Below, in pieces: positions 1 through 14,220 of a stretch of 64,000 nucleotides of DNA (its first letter is position 1; each line of letters opens with the position of its first letter). This stretch comes from Trichinella spiralis (Eukaryota > Nematoda > Enoplea > Trichinellida > Trichinellidae). The DNA lies in the NCBI GenBank assembly GCA_000181795.3, contig CM012954.1, positions 9,675,903 to 9,739,902 of the forward strand, given 5' to 3'. The notes under the pieces were generated by a model that had not been told where the DNA came from, searched no databases, and saw nothing but the letters and a program-made list of their open reading frames with translations. The position numbers and the translations under genes were made by a program.

Positions 1-405
1 CTAAGCTATTAATAAAGATTGTCAGCATTCATTTCACAAACCCAAGCTGAAGCATCAGCAAAACAACAACAACAACAACAGAACAAAAGTTAATATTAGA
101 TGAAATAAGTAAATAAACAGAAAGTAAAATTAAAATTAGTAAATGTATGCATATTGATGATGATTGTTGTTGTTCAAATAAAGCAGCATTTTTCAATCGA
201 CTTCAATTTATCCACACAGTTCGCGGTCGATTATGCAGACGACGAAGAGTTAAGCAAAACAGTCAGTCAGTCAATGGTCAGACGATATAAAATCATCTAA
301 ATATTACTACAGCATTTCCCTTTCCCTGCGGAAGCTATGCAGGAAGCTATGCATAGCGTTAAATAGCAAACTTTGATCAATAAATAACACAAGAATAAGC
401 TAACA

Positions 406-425
406 ACCGACCGACCGACCGACCG
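406..425. repeat. (CCGA)n tetranucleotide tract
   Basis: About five copies of CCGA in a row. One of many tetranucleotide tracts in the first 20 kb. Confidence 0.8.
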
Positions 426-584
426 ATCAACTTTGCAATAAACCAAACGACAGCAGCAGGTAAAACACACCAGAAACTACAATCTTTATCCCTATTAAAT
501 ACTGATAAAATTGTACATGCTCTGTAAAATTAAGTCTGTTAACCGAAAGACATTAAGCAAACTGATAGCCAACAGCAAAACCAG

Positions 585-666
585 CAAGCTAGTTAGCAGC
601 TTGCTGGCTAGCAGCCAGCCAGTAGCTAGTAGTTAGCTAGCTAGCTAGATGGCTAGTTAGCTAGTT
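585..666. repeat. CTAG/GCTA-rich degenerate tract
   Basis: About 80 bases made mostly of AGCTAG, GCTAGC and TAGTTAG units, rich in the palindrome CTAG, so it can fold on itself. Very similar tracts recur at 8110-8212 and 16540-16608, with shorter ones near 2430, 11940, 17525 and 19030. Confidence 0.75.
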
Positions 667-3600
667 ACATTGACTGGATGACAGAAAAAGCTAATCGATC
701 AATGAAAACTAGAAAAACAACCGACATTGTATAAGCACCTGCACAACTTTCTTTTTCACCATCATCTTGTATAACTCCTCCTCCTCCACCGCCTCCTCCT
801 CTTCCTCCTTCTTCATCATCGCTTCTCAGAATTTCTTATTCCACTACAATCAACATTTACTATTTTTTCTACTAATTCGAATAATAAATAATTCGTGACT
901 TATTACACTACTATCATCTTTTACATGAAATAAAATAAAATAAAATGGACCTTCAAAGTATATACTTATTATAATTTAAATAAAAAAACTCCATGTTCAA
1001 TATGATGAAGTATTTTTATTTACTTATCTAAAAAATCAATTTTTAGCAATTTTTCAAAATATTAAAAAAATTTTCTTCACAATTAAAATGTTTCACATGA
1101 AATCAATAATAACAAAATTCTCTTTTAATATATAAATGATGATGATAAATGAAAAAATGAAACATTACTAATTTAATTTCACTTTCTAATGCTCATCGTC
1201 ATCATGATCAATAATAAAAAAAATCTAATAATTTATTCAAGTTATTTAAATTAATGTTGTAAATATTTATAAATTATTATAAATATTTTAATGTTAGAGT
1301 AGTATGTGTTAAATACAATATACATAAATGTGATTATTCTACAGAACAACAATAAAAAAATCTTCTTATTAGCACAAAATTAAGTATTAATTTTCAATAG
1401 AAAAGTACAATACAATTTGAAATCAAAAAAAAATACTGATACACTTGAATAATGTCAACAGGAAGGATACACAAGTATGAAAATGCTTTCGTACGTCACA
1501 TTTAAAAAAGTTTTCTTCACTATTTTCTAGAGTAAATTTATAAAAAAAAATACTAGTCAGCACTAAGCACAAACATTCATCCAAAAGCACTGCATAAAAT
1601 ATTATTAATAAGGTGTGGTTCCCAGTAATCATACATAAAAGATATACAACAACAGCAACATTATATTTGCATAAAATTATTATTAAAATTATATATATAT
1701 ATATAACACTAAGAGTTTTTATCATATTAACAAAAATATTTATATAACAGTTATTATTACAAACTAAGCTTAAATACAACACAAAACAATAAGCAAACAT
1801 CACGTTGTGGAAATTAGTTATTAATGTAAATTGAAATTACAACAACTAGTACTGCAAGATGCAACAGTACAATTGAATGACAATGAATAATTAGTATTTA
1901 AAGTAAATATACACAATTGCAATAATAGTATATATTTTGATCAAGTTCTCCTTCATGAATTGTATATTCATTCTTTCATTTTTCAATATTACAATCAAAT
2001 CAATTTGTTGTTAACAATTATTATTATTATTATGTTCATACATTAAATCAAATGCTACATTTGCATAGTAGTAACGTTTTCCCACTATTAACGAAATTAT
2101 AACAATTGCAATAATAAATCAACAAACAAGCGCACTTGTACAGTTTCAATGATGCAGTTATAACAAGAAATATACTAGTTAAATGTCAGTCAGTTGTACT
2201 TTCTTTTTAACAAACAATCACTCATCTTCTACGTTGCGTGCTTCAACTTATACCACTATTAAACTACTGTTATGTGAAGTGAAGAAAATAATAAATGATA
2301 ATAATAATATGCTAGATGTGAACTGGTCAATTGTGCCTGTACAAATAATAATCAAAACACATGTAAGAAAAGCCAGTTGGATGGACCATAATGAATTTGA
2401 ATGAAAACAGATCACAATGAACAGCAACCTCACTAGCTAGCTAAGCTAGTGAACATGACCAATGATAAAACATACTATATGAAAAACAATAAATAATACT
2501 ATCTACTGGATCATTATTTAGTATAATAATTGAATGTTTTCTCATAAAACATACAGCAGAAAATGTGAAAAAAATTATTTACAGAAAAATACATTCAGAG
2601 AAGATTCTATGCAAGTGAAGAAATAAGATTGCATCCCCATTTTTTATGTAAGAAATGAAATCGTTCAAAAAAATCTGAAAATGCATTTTACAACCTCAGC
2701 TGTTGTGTCTGTCTGTCTATTCTCACACGCCAACTGTTGCCTATTTTCATGTTTACTGCCTGCAATTATCATTAACACATTTTCTAGCTTTCGATCAGCT
2801 AGCTTATCACAGAATTAACCAAACCTTTCAAAATCACAATTTCCCTATTGTCAAATTCTATAACCTGTTCAACTACTACTAATACTCTTCAGTAACAGAT
2901 GTGTTGTTAATATTGTACAAAACTAAAAGCTGAAACTGAATATATTATATACATGAGAACGGTGCAGTTAGTTGAAAGCTTAAATTCTAAAACCATATGA
3001 TCACAATTGACAGCTTTCTCGAACCCGTCGTTTTCATTATTGCCGCATCAATGTGCAAGTCGAATCCGATCTTACTTGCACTGCATGACAGCGACAGAAT
3101 TTGTAAACAACATTACTCCATCTCAGCTAACAGCTGAACTCGGTTATACGGTCATAAATCTATAACTGTCAAACTAACAATTCCTATTAATTATCATTTA
3201 CTATCATCACTCTAATTATCTCTCCATTATTACGAACCATTATTTTGCTGTCTTATGTAATTTCTCATTATTTCTGCAGAAATGATAAAATATCCATATA
3301 CATATATATAGGCGTGTAATAAAAATCAAAAGTGAGTGATTCACTCGACAGATAGATGGAACGGGATATTTTCCATTCTAAGCTTTATGTTAACATATTT
3401 TTCCCTATTGCTCCTCTATTGATTGAAATGATAAATAACTGTTTGAAATGAATTTAAAATAAATAAATAAATAAACAAACAAACAAATAAAATATCTATA
3501 TTTCATACCTTGGTGTTAGAAAATCATGCAAGTTGCCGTAAGATGTAAACATACTATTTTCCAAAGCGTACAGTTTTATAGTTAAGAAACGCAGTTATTT

Positions 3601-5126
3601 GTGCTCAATTGTTTACATAAGTCAAGAGAAACAGCTAACTGGAAAAGAGGCAACTTGGCTGGCATTCACAGTAGAATGTTAATTGAGGAATTTAAAAAGT
3701 TAATGGAACACGACTTTCTTGTGTGAATCGTAACATTCCATGTCTGAGTGTTTGCTTTGCATTAAATAGAGAAAAAGAATTGTTAATAGTGATCATGTCA
3801 AATCTTCATGATTTCGAACAATCCAGTAGTTTCCAGTTATCAAAATGCTGCATCATTTTTGTTCAGGGACAGAAATCACTTTAACAAGATAAAAGTTTGA
3901 AATACAGTCGATGAATTATTGATGTTGACGTTGAAAATTTGAAAATGATCATCATCATCAATTTCAGCTAATAGAAAAAGAGAAGCTCTTTTGAAACAAT
4001 GGCGTAGCAATGCAATCATCAGCACAGTTCACGAAAGCCAATTGCAAGCGAAGAAACTGATGGTGTGTACTGTAGACAAAAAAAATATCAAAAAACGAAA
4101 AATTACACTTTCAGATATTTCAGAAATATTCACAATTCGACGAGTGGAATTGAAAAGATAAAAAAAAATAAATCCGAAGAACAAGAGCCATCGAGCCAAT
4201 AATGTTACAAATTCTGAAAAAGCAGTCCACCAAAATTCAACTAATCATTTGTGATTTCTTCTTTTTGCAACCATCAGTCGTCTCAACAGAACCTGGTATT
4301 TTTGTCAGTTGAGTTTAAAGTAAATTTTACTCAAGGAAAAATCCCCCTTCTCTCAACGAAAAAGTAAGTTTCTTTGTGGTGAAGAGAAAAAAGAGCAACA
4401 TTTAACTAACGGTTGCATTTTGCAACTAATCTCCAACATTAGTTGGTAGAAAAAGAAATGCATTAGTGGTGATTCAAAGCATAAAAACAGAAGAAAAATC
4501 GAGCAAAAATCAACGCTCGTAAAAAGAGTCACACAACTGTGTGTAGGCGATTAAAATTTTAATCACACTGCTGATGAAAAAATCACCATCTACCGTTAGA
4601 AGAAAAAAAAAAGAAAAAGCATATTGCCGAATCCCACGGAAGAACAGGGGATGGAGGGGGGGAGGGAAATCCAACCGAGCTAGAGAAGATAGAGAGAGAG
4701 AGAAAGAGAAAGAGAAATGAAAAAGAATAACTGCATAAAATTATTCACCTCCGAGTAATAAATAAGTATAATCAAGTACGAATTGGCACGGTTTGTGGTT
4801 TCTGGTCATTTGGCCGTCTGTAATATAAAAAGATCAAGCTCTGTGCAAAAACAGCCTCTACGTTTGCCAGATGATGTTGAATGATGAAAATTGAAAGCAT
4901 GTTGAAACAGATAGATCATCGATACAGCCGCCGGCTTAATCAACACCAGGCATTACGTTCAATTTTCAGAGTTATAAAGTGAGAAAATGAACAAACAACA
5001 CGCATACTAACTACTAATACTAACTGCCCGGCTGGGCATGCAAAAATATGGCCGGCAATGTCTGGACAAAAGTTTTCCACATCTGGGACGTAAAATGGGA
5101 AAAAGAAAAAAAAGCATTCCACTTAC

Positions 5127-5206
5127 TTCGGTTTGAAGATTTGTCTCCAGGAGTTGTTTCAAAATTGATACCATTAGACAGACTAACAGACACTTTTTCA
5201 ACGAAT
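5127..5206 (-). CDS. Candidate internal exon, unknown gene
   Basis: On the minus strand a pyrimidine-rich acceptor ending TTTGTGACAG is followed by 80 open bases and the donor GTAAGT. In the frame that completes a codon with its first base it reads FVEKVSVSLSNGINFETTPG and continues DKSSNR. I do not recognise the protein. A second minus frame and one plus frame are also open here, so openness alone is weak evidence; the splice signals are the main support. It could belong to a large minus-strand gene with long introns, but its phase does not directly match the nearest other candidate. Confidence 0.25.
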
Positions 5207-7003
5207 CTGTCACAAATAATACAAATCAACTGGATTCTTCCCAGTCAAATCTGAAAAAAAGGAATAATAAATAGCCCATTTAATACATTTTAAAAATGCG
5301 AAATAAAGAATGAAAAAATATTCATAATTGACCACGATAAAACTAAAATAAATAAATGCGTTTCAAAATTGGCCTCTAAACGCATGCCTCATACAAGCAA
5401 GCCATACGCCATTACGGTAAGCTTGTCATCTGATTGCAGTTGAGCCAGCAGCAGCTTGTCATATTAATTAACACATTGCACTACTTCAAAAGTTTGGAAA
5501 GATTTTCAATTGACCAGTGTTGAATCAATCTCAATAGTCTGTGTCTCTCCATTTTATAAACCCACTCTTTCGCTCGCTATGGAAATTATTATGCTTATCA
5601 TTAATGGGCTCATAAGTTTGTTGTTATACTTTTTTCTTCTTTTTTTTCTGCAAACTACAAAGTTTACTTTCACTGTAAGCACATGAGCAATAATGGTATA
5701 GGATAAATCGAAGAACACTTGAGAAAAATAAAGCCGCATCTCAAGTTAAGCCCAATTCTAAAAACAAACAACGTTCACAAAATGGAAAATGGTGAAGAAT
5801 TTCAAAAAGTTGTAGAACAGATTGAACAGAAAAAATCAACCGAAAGTGAAAACTGTTTCTTCATTCGACAGTGAAACATTGATTGCAGTCACATTGCAAG
5901 CAAAATGCAAAAATCTCTGCTAAAAAAATAATCTAACATTTGAAATTTGAAAAAAAATCCATCACCATGATGAATAATCATCATACATCGCGTCCAAAGA
6001 AAATAAATTGAATGAAGAATGTCATTTTTTGATTTCAGACATTCAAATTTCCGTACAGCACAATTTGACAATTTTCGATGAAATTTAAATTCACACATGA
6101 TGTGTTTTTTCATCAAACTGTGCTTGGTGGCTAGACGATTTTAAAAGTGAAATGAAAAAAAAAACATAACCAAAAAGCCATAAACACTGCAAAATTGACC
6201 ATCCCAACGTATGACAATGATTTATGCAAACAAAAGTAGTCGACAGGAAAAACAATATGCAAAAAATAAAACATTATTGCAAAGCTAAATCAAAGCTAAT
6301 ACGATGAAAAAAAAGGGCGACCGCTTATTATAGCCTACAATTGAAACTAATTGGACCGATAATAAATAGAAAGCAATTGGCAAAGAAATTGAATTTTCAA
6401 AAAGCGCTTTGCTTCCAATTTAAGAAAATTATTTAACGTGAAATTTCTTGAAAAAAAAACAAAAACAACATCAAAAAATGAACTGAACGGAAAAGTAATA
6501 AATAAAAACCATAAAACAAAAAAATATACTAAAATATGTCAAACGATACTGAATTATACAGTAACAAATGGTAAAGCTGAAAGTGTAATATTTATCTTTA
6601 TCTACGTATGATCTTAATCACAAGTATGTAGGCGCATATGGATCTATACATATCTCCATATATATATACAGATAAAGAGTTGAAGAAAATGGTGAAAACT
6701 GCCAAAATTGGCAAAATGTTATTAACGACAAGTGATCGATCGATTGAAAGGCAGACAAGTAGCCAAGCAGGCAGGCAGGCAGCCTCTCGGCAAATTCGTC
6801 CGTCCGTTTAGCAGCAACTCCGCTTCCGTCCATGCAAGCCGAACGGTATAAGAGCAGTGTTAAGCATTGCGTGGGCGTAGTTTCATGTCCATCTACTTTG
6901 ACACATCGACGCTTCACAGAAATTGCCTGATTGCATGATGAAGTCAAAAGAAGAAAATAACCAAGTCAATTTTTGACTGACGACTCTTGTGTTCAATCCC
7001 TAG

Positions 7004-7168
7004 ACAGTACAGAGCCCGGAACCGTTTCACGGTCCAATCAAACACTGCTTGCCTGCTGATCAATCTTCATATGACCGGACGGTGAATCCCCTGATGAACT
7101 TCAACGACGACCACTTATCGTCATTCAAGTTCCTTCCCATCGAATATATGCCAAATATCATTCACTGA
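7004..7168 (+). CDS. Candidate 3'-terminal coding exon, unknown gene
   Basis: After an acceptor (TTCAATCCCTAG preceded by a pyrimidine-rich stretch) 54 codons stay open to a TGA, starting in phase 0 with TVQSPEPFHGPIKHCL and ending FLPIEYMPNIIH. The stretch is clearly richer in G and C than the flanking DNA, has a balanced amino-acid make-up, and AATAAA-like signals follow within about 50 bases. No upstream exon could be joined with confidence and no family is recognised, so it may be the end of a plus-strand gene with long introns or a chance open frame. Confidence 0.33.
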   Translation, partial: TVQSPEPFHGPIKHCLPADQSSYDRTVNPLMNFNDDHLSSFKFLPIEYMPNIIH

Positions 7169-8109
7169 TAGAACATTACTTGTTTTGCCTCTCTTTTATC
7201 GTAAATAAGTAAATAAATAAATAAATTTCATTTCATCTCCTTTCTACATGCATAAAGAAACACAGATATATATTAATTATATGAAAAATTAATTCCCTCC
7301 CCCCCCCAATTTTTTTCCTCAATGATCATTATAATATATTGGTGTTCACGCATATTATTTACCATTTACCAGTTACCGAAATAGAAAGAAAATAAATAAA
7401 ATTTCAAACAAAACAAATGCATGACTGTCAGTCAAAAAATAAGAAAAAAAATCAGCTTCCTCGTCTAAATTTTACGTCAATGTTGTGAAAGAAGAAAAAT
7501 TTGCAGAAAAAAACAACAAAAAATAACTCTTACTTAATCATCATACAGTAGTAGTTAAGAGTGGAGCAGATCACTTTTAGTAGAAATACTGAATTAAATA
7601 TTAGATTAGTTTTTAAAAAGGTAAAAATTTAAACAAAATAATAATTTTACAAAAGGGAAAATTCGAAAATGGAATATTCTTTTTTGAACTATGCAGACAT
7701 ATAAAACATATCTGTGGGTTTGTGGTTTAAATATGTTGAGAAAGAAGAAGGTATTTTCTATTTTTGTACGTTACGCGTATTTTCATGCCTGACTATCCAA
7801 ACCCCTTCTGATTGTGCGCTTTTGGCTTTGCTGTGGGGATTAAAGCATTGCCAGAGCAGAACCGCAGAAAAAGATCACATCAATGATTGAGAGGCATACG
7901 GTGATCGATCAGACCGACAGAAACGAACGTCTGCACAACAGCATTGCCGTTCGTTCTTTCCATTCCATTCCATTCGCTGCAATGCAGCTGTCAAGATGAA
8001 AAAAAAGGAAAAGAAGTATAGTAGATGAAGAAGAAGAAGAACAACAACAACAGGAGGAGAAGGAGGAGGAGGAGGAAATGGTACGTAAACGTTGTCAGCA
8101 TGTTTCGCT

Positions 8110-8212
8110 CTAGCTTCTTGCAGCTAGCTAGCTTGTTAGTCAGCCAACTAGCCAGCCAGTCAACCAACCAACCAGCTAGCTAGCTAGCTAGCTGGCTAGC
8201 TGGTTAGTAGTT
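8110..8212. repeat. CTAG/GCTA-rich degenerate tract
   Basis: Same composition as the tract near 600: runs of GCTAG, CCAGC and CAAC units ending in five GCTA copies. Self-complementary and CTAG-rich. Confidence 0.75.
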
Positions 8213-10171
8213 GTGCATAAAGTGTAAAGCTGTTGTCAATTGAAAAGCGAAAGAAAAAGAAGCTAACATGCCGCGTTGGTGAAGAATAATTGTTGTGCAA
8301 TTGAGCTATATGTACGGCCTTGCCAACCACTTGACAAGCGAATGCTGTTCGTCTCCTATTCCTCAGTTTCGTCGATGCTGATATGCTGATATTTTAACAA
8401 ATAACCCCGAGCAAAATCTTCGGTCAATGTACAACTGGCACTTTAATTACCCACTTATACGGAAAAGCTTTTCCAGTTGAAGCATCGTCCAAGCAATTTA
8501 TATATATAGTTATCGTTATAGTACTCTCACTCAACCGCTTGCTGTACATTGATCGTAAAATGATTTTCGGCGAAAAGAATGAACAAACATTCTAATTATC
8601 CACAATTATTCACACTATACCCTATTATTATACAACTATTAGAACGGTATAGTTGCAAATGGAAATGAAAATTGAAAGCAAACTTTTCTCCAACATCAAA
8701 TCATCTATACTTTTTTGATCATTGAAATCAAAATATACTACAATTCGTGTTGTGTTGTTGTGTTGAACGTTTAAAAGTTTAAAAATCAACTATCACAATA
8801 TTTCATGTAAAAATAAAATAGCGTTTTCTTTTTTTATCTTCAAATTCTACTTGCTACCTGTCTATTTGCGTACACGTTGAAAATTACAAGAAGGAATGCA
8901 AGTGAAAGACGCTTGGACGTAAACAAGGTATAAAAAAAACATGCAGCAGTTGGAAGTGTTAAAAATTGAAATGAAACCAAAGCCAAAAACAAAAACAAAC
9001 GCGATTAGATCTGCCTATATTATAAATAAACAATATACAGATTAAACCGTCTGAAGAAAATGCCTCAGTTTCAAACGTCAGATTAAACACTACCGTTTCG
9101 CAAATTTTATAACCGCTTTGGGATCAGCGAATGCGTTGCGTTTGATTCAATATCACAGCTCATATGAGACAATTTTCTGATTTTCCGGATGAATACAGCT
9201 GCTGTTGAAATTTCTCTGTCCAATGACAAACGGAATTCATAACTAACTGCTCCTGTGTTCATCATTCGAGAAAAGCTTCCAATTGATACTGCTGCCAATA
9301 ATTTTAACTAAATGAAACTTATCTCTCTTCGTCCCACTTGCTGCAGTCGAATTGATATTATTTATGCAAATATGTAAAAGAAAATTGAAAAAACAAATTC
9401 CATCTGCACGATTTATCAAAGAACCAGACAGACAGACAGACATTGACCAACTATTCAGAATGAAATTCACAAGAAAAAAATTTTTTTTTAAAACTAAACT
9501 CTCAAATTCCCTCACTTTCTGACACAACAAATATTATTAAATAAACAAATAAAAGCACAAAACAAAGTTTCTACATCTGTTGAACACTTTCCACTTGAAC
9601 TTATCAATTTCGACATCCCCCTACACACGCATACACACACATGCACATGCACATATACACAACACGTACAATTTCCCATTCGGACATTTCTTCCATATTC
9701 GAATAAATATTGTCTATCATTCAAAGAATAATGCAAAAAATGTTTCGCATTTTGAAATCAATCTTCTCTACTGGAAAATAAAATGAATTTTTTCAACTTT
9801 ATTTATCAATTTGCATTGCCCCATTCACTATTGATTCCCATTTTGCCGAGGCTTTGTTGTAAAGTAGTCCTAAATTTAGTGTAATCGCCTAATCTCTTAG
9901 GTATGACGACTTTCTCATCTGCTGTTGCGGATTATCACTCAGTACATCACATCCCTCTCTCGCTCTCTCCACAGGCACTTTCGAACGGTTAAAATTGTAT
10001 ATTTTGGAACAACAACAACAAAAAATCAATCTTCATTTTTTCCACAATAAAATTGCAAAACCGTTACTATTACAACTTTTATGAGAATGAAAAATGTAAA
10101 AATTGAAAAAAAATTTACAGTTATGAATTGGTAAAGAAAAATGAAAAACAAAAAAGCAAAGCAACTGTGAA

Positions 10172-10194
10172 CTGCTGCTGCTGCTGCTGCTGCT
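10172..10194. repeat. (CTG)n trinucleotide tract
   Basis: Seven or so CTG copies followed by variant CTA/CTG units. No open frame around it suggests coding. Confidence 0.8.
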
Positions 10195-13100
10195 ACTGCT
10201 ACTGCAGCTTTGTGTAGCTTAATTTTTCCTCAACTACTACGTACACAACGACTACCACCACTACTACTTTCTGATCGATTTCCACTCTCATCCCCCGTAG
10301 CAGCGCAATGCTGTTGTAAAAAAAATTTCCATACCTGGATTAGAGAGCTAAGAGACCAAGAAAAAGCTAAAATTGAAACGTAACCGCCTCGTATTCACAC
10401 AACTGCTTGCAAAAAAATGTATAAATATTAAAAATTTAAACATTTGAAAATATATCTTCTTTTTGCCATTTAACTTTTCGTATTGACTAGCGCCTGCTCT
10501 GTGATAAACTGTCAACGTATTAACGCTATTGCTCAACTAGGAACTCTATTATCATCATTACTAAAAGCAGCTGCTTACAACGGATGCAGTGTGCAGAAAC
10601 AGCAAAAGCAGACCGACCACCTGTGAAAAACTGACTAGACGTGTAGTGAAATAAATGCTTAAGGCTATATTTATATAGCTGAATTCAGGTTAAGTGAAAT
10701 AAAATTGAAAATGTAACTTCAGTACAAGCAAAACAGCAAAGCCGATCGATGCCTGGCCGGAAAAGCTGATATAAACATGGCTCATTAGGAACCGATGGTT
10801 GAAGAGGCAACATTGTGCCATTGGATTTTCGATCTTTGATTGGATCTACAATTCCCTAACGACCACGCATTGACATCCACTGTAGCGGCCGCTAATGATC
10901 ACCACCACCACCACCAAACGATCCACGCAATTGATGGGGCGTTAGCCAACCGAAAACTGTTCCTCTGATAGGGTAAACTTGATAACTTATCACAACAAAC
11001 ATAATCAACTATCCTTATTTTACATCAATAATAGTCAGTTTCAATTATTGTTCGACAAAGTAAATACAACAGAACAGTAGATAGAATATGATAAAATTCA
11101 TCGTACCTGTGTTTCTATTTATAGATTCATCTACATGTATACCGCACGTAATTTTGTTGTACAATTTTAGCAGTACGTTGTTGCCGTTGCAATAATAAAG
11201 GATACAATGCACTACAAATTTGATCACATTAATCACAATACAATACTAGTAATGAATTGGATGAATAAGATGACAAAAGTACAACTGGACTAACCGATTA
11301 ACAAAGAGACCAAGTTGTGTATATAAGTGTAAAAGTGGTAAAGTGTACGTGTACGTACGTGTGCGTTGGTGTGGCGTGGTGTGTATGTATGTGTGTGAGT
11401 GTGAGTGTGTGTATGTTTATGTGTGTTTAGAAAATGACGATTGTTAATGAAAATATAGAGAGACCAGGCTATGCTGATTCGTCCAACCAAATTCATTTGT
11501 TGTTTTCTGCTGTTTGATTGGTTGATCAATTTCGAAACAGCCGTGTTGTACAGTGTTCCTACATTAATAATCATATTCCATCATTGGTTAAGCTTTGACA
11601 AACTGCTTAGCTTGTCTAGACTGGCAGCTGCTGCGCACGCATCGCGTCCGGATAGTAGCCTCAAAGCGCGCCTGTCTTCAAAAATAATTGACATAGCCGA
11701 GCAACAGTTTGTGGCATTTCAAGCAACGGTGAAGTAAAAGCGAAAATAAGCCAGCTTAAACAACAAATAACACTTTAGAAAAGTAGCAGCACCGATCATA
11801 CCACCACTATCAGTGCGCACGCGTGCCTTGCGCCAGTGGAAAAGGTAAAAACAAAATAGCAAAAACTGAATAATCATTCGAACGTAATGGTATCTATCAA
11901 AAAGCAAATACTTTTACAACAGTCCGCTAGATCTTCTTGGCTAGCTAGCTGGCAGGCTTCAACCCACTTCAATGAACAAACTATAAACTTCCGCAACTGC
12001 TTAGCTCAGTTCTATACGACGAACAGCAGCAGCATCATCAACATACGGAGGCGGACGAGAAACAACGTTCAGAAGAAATTATTATTACTAGCCAGCCACT
12101 CGCAACTACAACGCCAAATTCTTGCTTATACGATAGCTCTCGTTCATTTCAGTCGCAAGATGTCGAACAACACTTGCGCGTAAATCGCCATTCAGACCAG
12201 CTAGAAAATTCAACCTCTACCTAAATTCCTCATCTTCCAACTAACTCGTCATTCTCATTTCACGTTGCGCAACAATAGTTTCAGTTAGCTATAGCAAGCA
12301 ACACAGTATACATGCTTGCATTCATGTGCACAAACTTTTATCGCGTAATATCTAAATGGCTGTCATGAAGTTTATCACTGAAAACTAAAACTGATCAAAC
12401 TAATAGACAGACAGACAGACAGACACACTATTCTAATTCACAATTGCTTGCGTAGAAAAAGTACAAATAAATAAATAAATAAGCCCAAAACTGAAAGCTA
12501 AAAATTACAATACAGTAACTAATATTGACTGTATTGTAAAATAAACAACTGGTCTAATAATTAATTGCCGAGTAAAATGTTGTCCAGTTTCTATCTAATT
12601 AGCCAAAGAAAACCGATACAAGTAGAAAGAAAGATATTGTCTGTATTTTCAGTGTGGAAGGTCATAAAAAATCAATTGCTCTTTTAAAAATTTGTACTCA
12701 AGTGGAAATATAATTTACAATACGTAATATTGATTACAATTTTTATAAATAAATTGCAAGCAGACAGATGGCACAGTGAAATGCTACTCGGCCACCGAGG
12801 GACCATCATATCGATATCGCTTTTCTGTGATCGTACTGCACGGTAATTTGTAATTTACAGTTTAATTTCACACAAGCAGACAACCATTTACGATCAATCG
12901 GTCAATCAATGCATTTGAAAAGCTAATTTTACATCACATTACAATCAAAATGAAATACTTCAAATTTGCATTTCCCCAAATGAATTTATTTACAGTAATG
13001 ACTTGCTGTTGTGTACAAATAGCAGATTTGTACAATGTTTCATTTATAATTAATGATGAGATAATAATTTTTCATCCCATGAACATAAACATCTTTTTTT

Positions 13101-14168
13101 TTCAAAGATTACTGCACACAAGTGTCATTTGCAGGAAACAGCTAGTTGCATTAAAGTGCTGTTTATCCGGTGACGTTCACAAAGCTGACATCTGACAGTC
13201 AAGCTAATCGTGTTCGTTGAACAGATTGTAATCAACATTTCCTGTCTGCTGTTTCGCAAAAGTTGTGTGGTCCATTTCGTGTGTCTGTCCATTGTCATTT
13301 GGTGCAGCAGGAAACGATTGGGAATTTAATGCAAACGGCAAAACCATTTAGCCCAGCTGAATTGGAGAAATAAAATGCAGCACGCTTACTTACTTGCTTA
13401 CTTTACTGCCCCTGTTGCAATTTTTCCAAATTCACCGCTACTACTAATTTACCAACTAACATATCCTTTGAAGCTGAACTTATTAATAACAAATTGGGCT
13501 AAAAATTTTCTCAAATTTCCATTATTATTATTTTTTACCATTAATTTTTGTTTAAATTATTTTTGTACACCAAAAATAAGAAGAAGAAGATGAAGAATAT
13601 TAAAAAGCCTATCAATTTATTAAATATTAACTTCTCCTCTCGAACAATGGAATAAAAGTAGACAAATGGGAATTTTCATAAATAAATTTCCAATAGCACT
13701 TAGCGGCTAAAAATGAAGGGTCACGCACTTTACAAATGTTTCGTCTGGGCAAGATTGAAAGTACCAGCTGACATTAGAAGCAAAAAGCAAACATTTTTTG
13801 AAATGCGAACATCACACAACTTTGCCTGAAAAATCTGTTTGCCAACATGCCTTGAAGAAACACAGTCCGGCTGTTGTTGTTGTTGAAGAAAATAATAATT
13901 AAAAAAATGAAAAAAACATTATCACCACCATTTCAACAAATAACAACAATCTATGCTGAAAATTTAAATCCATTAACCAACCCAATGGCAGACAGATCAG
14001 AAAGAAAGACAGTTGCAAGCTGTGCTTAAGCAAAAACATGTGAACCAAGATAGCACTTAAGCACGACCACAGCTCGTCTGGATTTTCGATCAATCTTTCG
14101 AAACATAAACATTGCCAACGACCGTCGACGAACAGAAGAACCTCATGATCAACTAACAAACAGCTTAC

Positions 14169-14220
14169 CGAGTAATTAGCAAGGCAAGGGCTAATACAAT
14201 TCGCTTCATCGAATGATCCA
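14169..14220 (-). CDS. Candidate internal exon, unknown gene
   Basis: A strong minus-strand acceptor (long T-rich tract ending TTATTATTTGTGCAG) and a strong donor (GTAAGC) bracket 52 bases. Read after one completing base the peptide is GSFDEANCISPCLANYS, with two closely spaced cysteines, leaving in phase 0. Both splice sites are much better than chance would usually give in this AT-rich DNA. No family is recognisable from 17 residues, and no phase-compatible partner exon was found close by. Confidence 0.28.

Noticed and set aside
1423-1803. 126-codon hydrophobic minus-strand open frame
   Set aside because: Translation of AT-rich DNA into Ile/Leu/Phe/Tyr/Cys runs; no family, no consistent composition or splice context.
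3511-3556. Minus-strand MFTSYGNLHDFLTP followed by a GTATGA donor
   Set aside because: Peptide looks protein-like, but the upstream acceptor is weak and the phase does not fit neighbouring candidates.
10890-10975. Minus-strand terminal exon candidate ending in a Gly run
   Set aside because: Only 23 codons, mostly from a (CCA)n tract; alternative frames are equally open.
11290-11574. Minus-strand open frame with a His/Thr run
   Set aside because: Produced by a GT-rich microsatellite near 11,350-11,430.
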